A DNA stretch of 41,184 nucleotides from JAAXKN01 sp050258815. GTDB taxonomy: Bacteria; Bacteroidota; Ignavibacteria; Ignavibacteriales; SURF-24. The stretch lies in contig JBLMZM010000268.1 in NCBI GenBank assembly GCA_050258815.1, positions 1 to 41,184 on the forward strand. Direction: 5' to 3'. The notes below the pieces were generated by a model. That model did not search any database, was not told where the DNA came from, and was given only the letters and a program-made list of their open reading frames with translations. The translations under genes were made by a program, and so were the position numbers. Shown here in pieces: positions 13,870 to 22,947 of this stretch (positions are counted from its first letter, which is position 1; every line of letters starts with the position of its first letter).

Positions 13870-16677
13870 ATGAACAAGAAAGTATTTCACGTTATTTCAA
13901 ACACACACTGGGACAGGGAATGGCGTTATTCGTTTCAGAAGAACCGGCAGATGCTGGTTGACATGATAGATAATGTACTCGATATACTCCAGAAAGATCC
14001 TGAATACAGGGCTTTCCATCTAGACAGCCAATCAATTGTTCTAAAAGATTATCTTGAAATCAGACCCGATAAAAGAGAATTGATAACCAGGTTTATTGAA
14101 GATAAGCGACTACTGGTGGGACCTTGGTATATTTTGCCTGATGAATTTCAGGTGGGTGGTGAAAACCTTATAAGGAACCTTCTGCTTGGACATAAAACAT
14201 GCAGCAAATATGGAGGTGTTTCCAAAATTGGTTACTCGCCGTTTTCATGGGGACAGATATCTCAGCTGCCTCAGATATATAAACAGTTTAATATTGATCT
14301 CATAATGTTTTACCGTGGCGTAAATTCGCTGGATAGCCCAAAAGCCGAATTTCTGTGGGAAGGAGCCGACGGAGAAAGAATGGTAACTTCAAGGTTCTCA
14401 ACTATGCCAAGGTATAATTTTTACTTCTACATTTACCGTCCTGTCATTCACAATGAAAGTATAAGCGATATTGAATACAAATGGTCAAAAGGAGGGATGC
14501 CTTTCCACTTTGCCGATAAGAATTTATGTGAAGGAGACTATTCAATCATTGAACCATTGGATTCTTATTATCCGGAGAATATCAAACCTTCAGTCGAAGC
14601 AATTATAAGGGACCAGGTAAATGACTTTACAACGGATCACGTAATATGGATGGAAGGGCATGACTCAAGCGGTCCAAATATCAAAACGACCAGGATTATT
14701 AAAGATATCCGGGAACAGATGCCCGAAGTATACGTAAAACACAGCACTCTTGAAGAGTATGCCAAAGCGGTTTTTATGGGCATAAATAAATCAAAGCTTA
14801 AAGTTGTAAAAGGTGAACGCCGCAGTGCTCAATTCGACAGACGCTCTGGAAACATGTATGGGTATACTACTTCAGCCAGAATGTATCTGAAGCAGAAAAA
14901 CTATGAGGCGGAAAAGTGGCTGCAGTATTATGCTGAACCGTTCAATATATTCTCTTCGCTTTTGGGAAGAAATATAAATGACAACTATCTGGATATCGCA
15001 TGGGAGTATCTAATCCAGAATTCAGCTCATGATTCAATAGGGGGCTGCAGTCTGGATGAAGTTCACGATGATATGATGAACAGGTATAACCATTCAATTG
15101 AAATATCACAAGGTGTCTTCGAAAGAGCTGTCAAATACATTTCCAGGAATATAAACAGCAGTAAATTCAGGTCCAACGACAGTACCAATTTATATTTGAC
15201 AGCATTTAATCCAGGCAATTACCTCCGCAGTGAAGTAGTGGAGGCATTTATAGATATACCAAAGGAATTTGATCTGGGCAGCTTTCAGCTTATTGACTCA
15301 AAAGGAAATAAACCTGAGATCACCATTATTGAAAGAACAGAATACCAGCCGGTAATTGAACAACTTATTGACAGGCCTATGTACTTTGAAATGGCCCGCT
15401 ATAAGGCACTTATCAGCGTGCATAAGTTACCAGCATTTGGGTATAAGCAATTCAAAATCATCCCTTGTCCAGATTCCAAAATAATAAAAGGGGGTCTGGT
15501 TAAAAATTCCAGATCAGGTGAACACACCTTAGAAAATGAATATCTTAAAGTAAAGATAAATGGTAACGGATCACTAAACATTACAGATAAAAACTTAAAA
15601 GTTAAATATAAGAATGTGGCCTATTTCCTTGATGAGGGTGAAGGGGGACATGCATGGGTAAATGAAAAAGTGGACCCTATAATTGACACATTATCCTCGG
15701 TTCCCGTCATTACTAAAGTCGAGGATAGCATACTAAGAACAGTATACAGGATAATGCATACAATAAAGGTTCCCAGGGATTTAAAATCAAGAAAATCAAA
15801 GAAGAAAGTTTTCACAGAAATTCCTGTTACTTTATTTGTAAAGCTCAGCAGAGATTCACAGTATCTGGAATTTGACGTTGATGTTGAAAACAACGCTGAG
15901 AGTCACCGCCTTAGAATGATATTCCCGACAGGACTAACTGCCAAATATTCCTACGGTGAAGGACAATTTGACGTTGTAAAAAGATCAGTGGAAAGACCTG
16001 ATACGTCAGAATGGATAGAACAGCCAATGTACGATTACCCGATGCATCATTTCGTGGACCTGACCGATGGTGAAAAAGGATGTGCAGTTCTTGTGGAAGG
16101 ATTAAAAGAGTATGAAATACTGCAGGATAAACAAAGCTCAATTGCAATTACACTATCCCGTGGTTTTGAATATATCATCTCACCAAGTTCAAAACAGGAT
16201 TATACTCATAAAAAAGGTTCACAATGCCTTGGACATCATAAATATCATATAGCATTTTATCCGCACAAGAGAGACTGGGTAAATGGTAAAGTATTTGAAC
16301 AGGCACAGATATTTGCAAATGCTATGACTCTGGTTCAGAGCGGTGCAGCAGCCGGGAAGCTGGATACACAGGCTTCATTTTTGGAAATAATGCCCAGGGA
16401 CCTGGTTTTCAGTGCATTGAAAAAGGCTGAGGATGGAAGAGAGGGCAGCTTTATTCTGAGAATTTATAATCCTTCTGATAGAAAAATCACGGGCAAGATC
16501 AGTTGCTTATTTAACCTGGAAAAGGTTGAAGAAACAACACTTGAAGAAAAAATACTTAAGAAAATTAATGTTGGTAAGGGAAATTCCTTTACTGTTACGG
16601 TTGACAGAAAAAAGATAATGACTTTAAGATTAGAATTTGACACAAAAAAAAACGAGGGAACTAATGTTCGAAAATAA
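13870..16677 (+). CDS. GH38 alpha-mannosidase-like protein lacking the canonical nucleophile
   Basis: A 935-residue protein with no signal peptide, laid out as in GH38: catalytic N-terminal barrel (about 1-290), three-helix middle domain (about 295-420) and a beta-sandwich C-terminal half. The zinc-site motif HWDREW gives His13 and Asp15, and NSAHDSIGGCSLDEVH gives His387, the third expected ligand. In GH38 the fourth ligand is the nucleophilic Asp of a GYxPDSFGQ-type motif. Here the aligned segment is GYSPFSWGQISQLPQIYKQF, with Phe125 at that place. Known GH38 enzymes hydrolyse alpha-mannosides with retention. This one may be inactive, use another residue or have a different activity. It ends inside the next gene, so it is co-translated with the GH94 phosphorylase. 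Confidence 0.75.
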   Translation: MNKKVFHVISNTHWDREWRYSFQKNRQMLVDMIDNVLDILQKDPEYRAFHLDSQSIVLKDYLEIRPDKRELITRFIEDKRLLVGPWYILPDEFQVGGENLIRNLLLGHKTCSKYGGVSKIGYSPFSWGQISQLPQIYKQFNIDLIMFYRGVNSLDSPKAEFLWEGADGERMVTSRFSTMPRYNFYFYIYRPVIHNESISDIEYKWSKGGMPFHFADKNLCEGDYSIIEPLDSYYPENIKPSVEAIIRDQVNDFTTDHVIWMEGHDSSGPNIKTTRIIKDIREQMPEVYVKHSTLEEYAKAVFMGINKSKLKVVKGERRSAQFDRRSGNMYGYTTSARMYLKQKNYEAEKWLQYYAEPFNIFSSLLGRNINDNYLDIAWEYLIQNSAHDSIGGCSLDEVHDDMMNRYNHSIEISQGVFERAVKYISRNINSSKFRSNDSTNLYLTAFNPGNYLRSEVVEAFIDIPKEFDLGSFQLIDSKGNKPEITIIERTEYQPVIEQLIDRPMYFEMARYKALISVHKLPAFGYKQFKIIPCPDSKIIKGGLVKNSRSGEHTLENEYLKVKINGNGSLNITDKNLKVKYKNVAYFLDEGEGGHAWVNEKVDPIIDTLSSVPVITKVEDSILRTVYRIMHTIKVPRDLKSRKSKKKVFTEIPVTLFVKLSRDSQYLEFDVDVENNAESHRLRMIFPTGLTAKYSYGEGQFDVVKRSVERPDTSEWIEQPMYDYPMHHFVDLTDGEKGCAVLVEGLKEYEILQDKQSSIAITLSRGFEYIISPSSKQDYTHKKGSQCLGHHKYHIAFYPHKRDWVNGKVFEQAQIFANAMTLVQSGAAAGKLDTQASFLEIMPRDLVFSALKKAEDGREGSFILRIYNPSDRKITGKISCLFNLEKVEETTLEEKILKKINVGKGNSFTVTVDRKKIMTLRLEFDTKKNEGTNVRK
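16654..16659 (+). promoter_or_regulatory. Ribosome-binding site for the GH94 gene
   Basis: GAGGGA lies four bases before the ATG at 16664, inside the end of the GH38 reading frame. It supports choosing 16664 over the in-frame ATG at 16637 and makes translational coupling likely. Confidence 0.6.
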
Positions 16678-19066
16678 ATATGGATATTTTTCAGAAAACT
16701 TCAGGGAATATATCATAACAGATCCGCGTACGCCCAGACCCTGGTTTAATTACATGTGGAATAATCACTATGCAGGACTTGTTTCGCATACGGGTGGTGG
16801 TTTTAGTTTCCTGGAATCACCAAGAGACAACAGAATAAGCAGAATGAGATATAACTCTCTTCCATGGGACAGACCAGGAAGATATATAATTGTCAAGGAT
16901 GTTGAAGATAATAAATACTGGTCATTAAGCTGGGCTCCAACAATTGACCTTAAGTACGACAAGTATGAATGCCATCACGGGCAGGGTTATACAAAGATAA
17001 TAACTGAGATATTCGGAATTAGGGGTGAGCTTACATATTTTGTCCCTCTGGATACAAATGCTGAAATCTGGCACGTAAAACTGACCGATATATCTGGCAA
17101 AAACAGAAAACTTGAAATCTATTCCTTCATTGAGCTTATGATGGGAAATGCTCTAAATGATATAATCAACCAGCCAAACGACAAACACTTTACAGATATA
17201 GTATTTAATAAAAAATATGAGTCAATAGTGGCAACAAGGCGTTACTGGGTATTGAATAAAAAAGTCTCTGTAGCACAGCCAAATATCGACTGGAAATATA
17301 ATCTTGTATTTACAACCACGCTTCCGGTGGAAGGATTCGACGGAAGTCTGGATAGCTTCATCGGCAGATGGCGCTCGGAAGCAAATCCGGAATCGGTTGA
17401 AACAGGAGTAATGAAAAACAATGAAATTACAGCAGGTGATCCTGTTGCTGCACTGCAATCAAAACTTTTAATGACTGCAGGAGAAACCGTTGAATTTGCA
17501 ACGATCCTTGGAATTTCTCCTAAAGAGGAAGATCCTTTTGAACACCTGAAAATAAATGAATTAAGAAAAACAGAAATTATAAATAAAAAATTTGAGGAGC
17601 TGAATAATCACTGGACCAGGCACCTGGATCATGTTAAGGTTAATACTCCTGATAAGAAGTTTGATGCCATGCTCGGTGTTTGGAACCAGTATCAGGCAGC
17701 AGTGACCTTTGAAATGGCACGTAATGCAGGTTATTATCATGGCGGACTCTTATTTGGTACGGGCATGAGAGATCAGTTTCAGGATATCATTGGAATGGTT
17801 ATCGCTGATCCTGCCCGTGTAAGAAAACGCCTCCTGAATGCGCTGAGATATCAGTTTTCCAATGGTTCTACTCTTCATAACTTTTTTAAACTTACAGACA
17901 GCGGTGAAAGAACAAACCATTCCGATACCCCTCTATGGATTCCGTTTGGACTTGTTGAATACCTTGATGAAACAGGAGACTATTCAATTCTTGATGAAAC
18001 AGTCACTTACTATGACGAAGGAAGCGACACAGTTTATAACCATATGAAGAAGGCTCTTGATTTTGCAATATCAGCAACAACAGAAAGAGGCCTCCCGAAG
18101 ATCATGAACGGGGATTGGAATGATACACTGGACCACATAGGCCCTCTTGGTAAGGGTGAAACCGTGTGGGGAGCATTCTTCCTGGCATATGTATTAAGAA
18201 AGACTTTTGAATTGCTGAATAAAAAACAGGATAATGAAACGCTTGAGCGCTGGACGGATGCATATAACAGACTGAAAAAAGCTACCAATGAGTTTTGCTG
18301 GGATGGGGAGTGGTATATAAGAGCATTTAAGGATAGTGGGGAGCCGGTTGGAACTCACCTGGACAGGCAGGGAAAAATATTCATTAACTCTCAAACCTGG
18401 TCAGTCATTTCAGGTCTGGCTGAAAAGGAGCGTGCAGATAAGGCACTGGGTTCGTGCATGAAATATCTTTATAAGCCTTATGGAATACAGATCTGCTGGC
18501 CATCTTTCACTGAAATAGCAGATGATATTGGTCTTATAAGCAGGTGCGTACCTGGTAAAAAGGAAAACGGGGCCATATTTAACCATGCCTCTTCATGGTT
18601 TATACTGGCTTCAATAATGAATGGTGATATTGATACGGCATATGATGTATACTCAAAAATGCTGCCATTGAATTCTGCAATGAATATAGACAGATATGAG
18701 GCTGAACCATACGTATATGCAGAATACATAACCAGCCCGGATCACGCTACAGAAAACCAGGCAAGTCATTCATGGCTCACAGGAACTGCTGTATGGATGT
18801 TCAGGATAGGTCTGGATTATATACTTGGATTCAGGACGTCTCTTGAGGGGGTAACAATCGCTCCAAACATCCCATCATCATGGAAGGGATTTGAGGCTGA
18901 AAGAGTATTCAGGGGCAAACGTCTGAAACTCAAGGTGGATAATGAGGCCGGAGTAAACTCATCTGTTAAATGTATAAGGATTAATGGCAATATCTCGGAT
19001 TCGCAGTTTATTAATCCCATGAATTATTCTGCAGATGAGATAACAATTGAAGTAGTAATGGGTTAA
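16664..19066 (+). CDS. GH94 disaccharide phosphorylase (cellobiose/chitobiose phosphorylase family)
   Basis: The protein has 800 residues, the usual length for cellobiose and N,N'-diacetylchitobiose phosphorylases. The N terminus (YGYFSENFREYIITDP, then TPRPWFNYMWNNHYAGLVS) matches the family's opening beta-sandwich. The (alpha/alpha)6 catalytic domain carries NGDWNDTL, with Asp484 the expected general acid, plus GLLFGTGMRDQFQD and HASSWF. The family cleaves a beta-linked disaccharide with inorganic phosphate to give an alpha-sugar-1-phosphate, saving one ATP. Substrate specificity cannot be read reliably here. NanE in the same operon makes a GlcNAc-containing substrate such as diacetylchitobiose attractive. 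No signal peptide is visible, so the disaccharide must be imported. The start at 16664 overlaps the GH38 end by 14 bp. Confidence 0.85.
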   Translation: MFENKYGYFSENFREYIITDPRTPRPWFNYMWNNHYAGLVSHTGGGFSFLESPRDNRISRMRYNSLPWDRPGRYIIVKDVEDNKYWSLSWAPTIDLKYDKYECHHGQGYTKIITEIFGIRGELTYFVPLDTNAEIWHVKLTDISGKNRKLEIYSFIELMMGNALNDIINQPNDKHFTDIVFNKKYESIVATRRYWVLNKKVSVAQPNIDWKYNLVFTTTLPVEGFDGSLDSFIGRWRSEANPESVETGVMKNNEITAGDPVAALQSKLLMTAGETVEFATILGISPKEEDPFEHLKINELRKTEIINKKFEELNNHWTRHLDHVKVNTPDKKFDAMLGVWNQYQAAVTFEMARNAGYYHGGLLFGTGMRDQFQDIIGMVIADPARVRKRLLNALRYQFSNGSTLHNFFKLTDSGERTNHSDTPLWIPFGLVEYLDETGDYSILDETVTYYDEGSDTVYNHMKKALDFAISATTERGLPKIMNGDWNDTLDHIGPLGKGETVWGAFFLAYVLRKTFELLNKKQDNETLERWTDAYNRLKKATNEFCWDGEWYIRAFKDSGEPVGTHLDRQGKIFINSQTWSVISGLAEKERADKALGSCMKYLYKPYGIQICWPSFTEIADDIGLISRCVPGKKENGAIFNHASSWFILASIMNGDIDTAYDVYSKMLPLNSAMNIDRYEAEPYVYAEYITSPDHATENQASHSWLTGTAVWMFRIGLDYILGFRTSLEGVTIAPNIPSSWKGFEAERVFRGKRLKLKVDNEAGVNSSVKCIRINGNISDSQFINPMNYSADEITIEVVMG

Positions 19067-19187
19067 AGTATTTTCAAACTGGAAATCTGTTCTCAAAATA
19101 AATAGCAGCTTAATCAGGAAAGTTGTCCGGCTAAGCGCAGCTTTGTTCAATTCATTCATTTATCCAAAACTTAAAAGGGTCGTAAGT

Positions 19188-22136
19188 ATGAAAAAAACTC
19201 TATTGGTACTGATTCTGAGTTGTTTTTTGGCAACAGGATATCTGGTCTCCAGACCGGGTCTCTTTGCCGGAAAATACCAGGCTCCCGCACTCCAGACTGA
19301 ATCTGGTAATGTAATAACCGGCGCCGGAATTAACAGTGAGGGAAGCAACGAGCAGTTTGCATCTATAGCTGGTGTAATCAGCTGGGAGAAATCTTCTACT
19401 CTTAATAACAAGCCAACCTATTTCGGTGCAAATACAGAAAGAGGTATGGCAGTTGGTAAGGTTAACGGTAATTACAGAATGTACGTTGTAACCCGTAATG
19501 GAAGTCCAAAGGTTATTATTCACAATGCTCTTACTGGTGATAGCGTAGGTACGCTTATCAATCCTAAAACCAGCATTGGAACTTTCCCGCTTAACTGTGC
19601 CGGTGTAACACAAGATGGAATTCTTTATGTCTGCAATATGACAACTGATGCTAAGGCAACAGCTTTTACTGTATACAGATGGGAAAATGAAAGTGATACC
19701 GGCAGGGCAGTCATATCATATCAGGCAACCGATGCTGCATGGAGAATGGGGGATATGTTCAGCGTTTTCGGTAAAGGTAATGATGTTACTGTATTTGCAG
19801 GTGTTAAGGATCAGCCAAAGGTAGTAAAGTTTACTTCAACAGATATGGGCAAGACTTTTACTTCCTCAATAATTACACTTTCAGGTGCAGCCGTAAGCTC
19901 GAATCCCAACGTAGCACTTGCTCCGGATGGAAGCTTCTACCTGAAGTCATATACTACTCCAATTGTTCATTACACTGCTGAAGGAGCAGTAATCGATACT
20001 ATACCAGCAGGCGTTGTTTCTTCATCAATTACTAATATTAAGTATTTTGAGCTGAATGGGAAGAAGTTCATTGCAGCATATCTTCCTTTGGCAGGTCAGG
20101 CTGGTGTTGCAGAAAAAATTCAGATATTCAATATTACTAATCCCAAAAAGACTTTTCTGGCAGATGAATCGACTTCATTAGGTAAGGTGGCAAATACAAA
20201 TGGCACGGGTGCAGTTGAATACATGCCTTATACTGAGAATGGGAAGACCAGCAGCGTATTCCTTATTCTTGGTTCAAACAACGGTATAGGTGCTTATACA
20301 CTGAATCCGGAGAACGTTCCAATGCCTGCCGCAATAAACTGGGAGAAAACTTCAGGAAAGGGTTCAAAGCCAGCTTATTTTGGTGATAACACCGAAAGAG
20401 GAATGGGATACGGAAGAATAAATGGTGAAGATAAATTATTCATAGTAAGCCGCGCTGGCGGACCAAAGATAGTTGTTCTTGATGCATTTACCGGTGACAG
20501 TATAGGAGTTATCTCCAAGCCGGCAACGGATGTCGGTTATTTCCCTCTGAATGTTGTTGGTGTCTCAGAAGACGGTGAGATTTATGCTGCAAATATGACA
20601 CTGGACGCTTCGACCTCTCCATTTACAGTATACAGGTGGAATGCAACTGATACTGCTAAAGCTGTAATTTCCTACAAGGCAGCCGCAGCAGGATCAAGAA
20701 TGGGTGATGCATTTAACGTTTATGGAAAGGCATCGGACAATACTTTAACTATTTTCTGTGGAATAAAAGATCAGGGAAAACTGGTTAAGTTCACTACATC
20801 AGATAACGGTAAAACATTTACACCTGCTATCATAAACCTGGATGGAGCTGCTTTCAGCTCACTCCCTAACGTGGCATTGCCAAAAGACGGTACATTCTAC
20901 TTTAAGTGTTACAGTAAACCACTTATCCATTATTCAGCAGATGGAAAGGTACTTGATACAGTTAAAGCTGCAAACAGCTCAATTACAAATATCAAATATT
21001 TCGAAATGAATAACAGGAAATACATTGCTGGTTATTTACCATTTGCCGGACAGACTGGAGCCTCTGAAAATGTTAATCTGATAGATGTCACAGTTCCTTC
21101 AAAATCTTTTATTGCTGCAGTAACTCCATCTCTCGGAAAGGTTTCAAACCTGAACGGAACAGGCGGGGTGGAAGTGCTGAAATATGCAAAAGATGGAAAA
21201 GATATTACAGTATTCTTCGTTATGGGCAGTAACAACGGTATTGCAGCTTATACCTATAATGATAATATGATATTGAGTGCAAGTGATACATTGTTCTTTG
21301 GAGATACAAAGAACCTCCTTAAAAATCCATACGGTGCTGGTTTCATTGCTGGTACTAACAACTATGGGGACCTGGGAAAATCACAGCGTTTCGATATGTT
21401 TAAGGATGATGAAATATCAGCGGTCAAATTCTACTTCGGATATAAGAAAATCACAGGAACTCCTGATACTATCAATCTTAATATCAGATCCTCAAATAAC
21501 GGAAAACCGGGTTCAATCTTAAAAACTATCAAGGTTACTACTGATAAGATTGATACTACGGGGCAGGGTAACGTATTCTTCCTGGATACTCCATTATTGG
21601 TTCCTGCTACCGGTGCTGTTTTTGTTGGTGCCGAATGGAAATCTGCAGGGGACGATACTCTTGCTCTCTTTTCAGATAAGAACGGAGAAGGTGAAAAGAA
21701 AAGCCGCTCATGGGAGCTCTACAATGACAACACCTGGGGATATTTTGATCAGCCAGGCAGCCTTTCCTGGAACCTGGATGCCGATCTCTGGATAGCAGTA
21801 TATTATAAGAAAGGTCCGCAAATTACTGCTGTTTCAGGAAGGACAAAACAGACTCCTGCTGAGTACTCATTACAGCAGAACTATCCTAATCCTTTCAACC
21901 CTTCAACCTCAATCAGATTCAATCTGAAAACAGGAGCAAAAGTAAGCCTGAAAGTATACAACATCCTTGGAATGGAAGTTGCAACAATTATTGATGGAAA
22001 TATGTCTGCCGGCGAGCAGATAGTTAACTTTAATGCTTCAAAACTTGCAAGTGGTGTTTATGTATACAGCCTGAATATCGAAGGATTTGATGGAAGCAAA
22101 TTCAACTCAGTAAAAAAGATGATGCTTCTCAAGTGA
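19188..22136 (+). CDS. Secreted T9SS protein with two tandem propeller-like domains
   Basis: The protein has 982 residues from the ATG at 19188 (MKKTLLVLILSCFLATGYLVS signal peptide); the open frame starts 15 codons earlier without one. Residues about 60-375 and 380-690 are two copies of one domain. Each opens with WEK...P.YFG.NTERGM.-.G..NG and closes with GSNNGI.AYT, with a 319-residue offset. The domain resembles DUF4623-type secreted proteins, though I cannot confirm the assignment. A further beta-rich region (about 695-880) precedes a T9SS type A sorting domain starting QNYPNPFNPST at about 897 and ending VKKMMLLK. Surface display is expected; ligand binding or sugar recognition is a guess from context. 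It follows the GH94 gene by 121 bp in the same direction. Confidence 0.8.
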   Translation: MKKTLLVLILSCFLATGYLVSRPGLFAGKYQAPALQTESGNVITGAGINSEGSNEQFASIAGVISWEKSSTLNNKPTYFGANTERGMAVGKVNGNYRMYVVTRNGSPKVIIHNALTGDSVGTLINPKTSIGTFPLNCAGVTQDGILYVCNMTTDAKATAFTVYRWENESDTGRAVISYQATDAAWRMGDMFSVFGKGNDVTVFAGVKDQPKVVKFTSTDMGKTFTSSIITLSGAAVSSNPNVALAPDGSFYLKSYTTPIVHYTAEGAVIDTIPAGVVSSSITNIKYFELNGKKFIAAYLPLAGQAGVAEKIQIFNITNPKKTFLADESTSLGKVANTNGTGAVEYMPYTENGKTSSVFLILGSNNGIGAYTLNPENVPMPAAINWEKTSGKGSKPAYFGDNTERGMGYGRINGEDKLFIVSRAGGPKIVVLDAFTGDSIGVISKPATDVGYFPLNVVGVSEDGEIYAANMTLDASTSPFTVYRWNATDTAKAVISYKAAAAGSRMGDAFNVYGKASDNTLTIFCGIKDQGKLVKFTTSDNGKTFTPAIINLDGAAFSSLPNVALPKDGTFYFKCYSKPLIHYSADGKVLDTVKAANSSITNIKYFEMNNRKYIAGYLPFAGQTGASENVNLIDVTVPSKSFIAAVTPSLGKVSNLNGTGGVEVLKYAKDGKDITVFFVMGSNNGIAAYTYNDNMILSASDTLFFGDTKNLLKNPYGAGFIAGTNNYGDLGKSQRFDMFKDDEISAVKFYFGYKKITGTPDTINLNIRSSNNGKPGSILKTIKVTTDKIDTTGQGNVFFLDTPLLVPATGAVFVGAEWKSAGDDTLALFSDKNGEGEKKSRSWELYNDNTWGYFDQPGSLSWNLDADLWIAVYYKKGPQITAVSGRTKQTPAEYSLQQNYPNPFNPSTSIRFNLKTGAKVSLKVYNILGMEVATIIDGNMSAGEQIVNFNASKLASGVYVYSLNIEGFDGSKFNSVKKMMLLK
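19383..20306 (+). repeat. First copy of a 319-residue intragenic domain duplication
   Basis: This begins at the WEKSS tryptophan (residue 66) and ends at SNNGIGAYT. It aligns without large gaps to the second copy, including the shared YFG.NTERGM, TGDS.G, YFPLN and SLGKV-type blocks. The match is obvious at protein level but diverged at DNA level, so the duplication is old. Confidence 0.8.
20340..21260 (+). repeat. Second copy of the 319-residue intragenic domain duplication
   Basis: This begins at the WEKTS tryptophan (residue 385) and ends at SNNGIAAYT. The order of conserved blocks matches the first copy: YFGDNTERGMGYG, LDAFTGDSIGV, VGYFPLNVVGVSEDG, SSITNIKYFE and SLGKVSNLNGTGGVE. Confidence 0.8.
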
Positions 22137-22185
22137 TTGAGTTACAAGGTATAGTATAAAAGAGGAATAATCAACCTCACTCTTG

Positions 22186-22224
22186 GGGCAGGAACCGCTT
22201 TAGATAAGAGCGGGTTTCCTGCCC
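22186..22224 (+). terminator. Hairpin terminator after the duplicated-domain T9SS gene
   Basis: GGGCAGGAACCGCT (22186-22199) pairs with AGCGGGTTTCCTGCCC (22209-22224) apart from a two-base bulge. It lies 50 bp after the stop and is followed by the short T-rich stretch TGATATTTT. It separates this gene from the SGNH hydrolase gene. Confidence 0.65.
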
Positions 22225-22236
22225 TGATATTTTGGG

Positions 22237-22247
22237 GAGGTTACCTC
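22237..22247. promoter_or_regulatory. Palindrome GAGGTTACCTC upstream of the SGNH hydrolase gene
   Basis: A perfect 5-1-5 palindrome 74 bp before the start codon. Ten of its eleven bases recur at 26903-26912 in front of the symporter gene. It may be a shared regulator site; there is no other evidence for that. Confidence 0.2.
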
Positions 22248-22320
22248 ACAACATATGTCAATTGTTTACAAAAATCGATATCTTGCGTAACATTGAATAT
22301 TTAAATTATAGGGAAATGAA

Positions 22321-22851
22321 ATGAATAACAGGCCTGTATTGTTAATCGGCGACTCTATTACCGAAGGCTTTAATGAAAAAATTCTTCTGCCTGAAGTAAA
22401 TGCCATTAATTACGGAGTTTCAGGAGACAGCACACTTGAGCTTATGGAAAGAATAAATGAGCAGTGGTTTAGCATAGACCCATATGCAGCATTCCTGTGC
22501 ATCGGGACAAATGATTTTGCGCGTGAAAGGAGTAATGATTATGTGCTGGATAATATTAGACAAATTATAAACAGAATCAGAGGGCTTTCTCCTGATCTTA
22601 ATATTTATCCTGTATCGATATTCCCTACAAGGTATAACTTACCGCGTCCGAATAAACGGATAGTTGAATTCAACAGGATGCTTGCGGAAATGGCAGAAGA
22701 AAATGGCCTTACATATTTTGACATCCACGATAAGTTTACAGATAGTAATGGCGATTTAATCTTGGATTTTACAGAAGATGGACTGCATTTAACGCCTAAG
22801 GCCTATGAGCTCTGGGCTCAGCTTATTAAGGAATTCCTTAACAAGCTATAA
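22321..22851 (+). CDS. SGNH/GDSL-family hydrolase
   Basis: A small 176-residue protein with the complete SGNH set: Ser12 in the GDSITEG block, Gly35 in NYGVSGDS, Asn64 in IGTNDF, and Asp153/His156 in DGLHL. Family members are esterases or lipases; many in carbohydrate loci are sugar O-acetyl esterases. No signal peptide is visible, so a cytoplasmic location is likely, unless secretion is non-classical. It lies alone between two hairpins (22186-22224 and 22852-22874), so it probably has its own transcript. A role in deacetylating an imported glycan would fit the neighbourhood but is inference. Confidence 0.85.
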   Translation: MNNRPVLLIGDSITEGFNEKILLPEVNAINYGVSGDSTLELMERINEQWFSIDPYAAFLCIGTNDFARERSNDYVLDNIRQIINRIRGLSPDLNIYPVSIFPTRYNLPRPNKRIVEFNRMLAEMAEENGLTYFDIHDKFTDSNGDLILDFTEDGLHLTPKAYELWAQLIKEFLNKL

Positions 22852-22874
22852 TAAGGCCCGGAATAAGGGCCTTA
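22852..22874 (+). terminator. Hairpin immediately after the SGNH hydrolase gene
   Basis: TAAGGCCC (22852-22859) and GGGCCTTA (22867-22874) form a perfect 8-bp stem with a 7-nt loop, directly after the TAA stop. No U-run follows immediately, so it may be a weak terminator or an mRNA-stabilising hairpin. Confidence 0.55.
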
Positions 22875-22947
22875 AGTGGCTTTCATATAATTCTTGTTTC
22901 ATATTAATAAAGTATTATTTATTTTGCGGACAATAATCAGCGTTAGT

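Noticed and set aside
22912..22925. TATTATTTATTTTG upstream of the sensor kinase as a promoter
   Set aside because: The spacing inside the motif is one base short of the TAnnTTTG consensus and there is no supporting -33 element.
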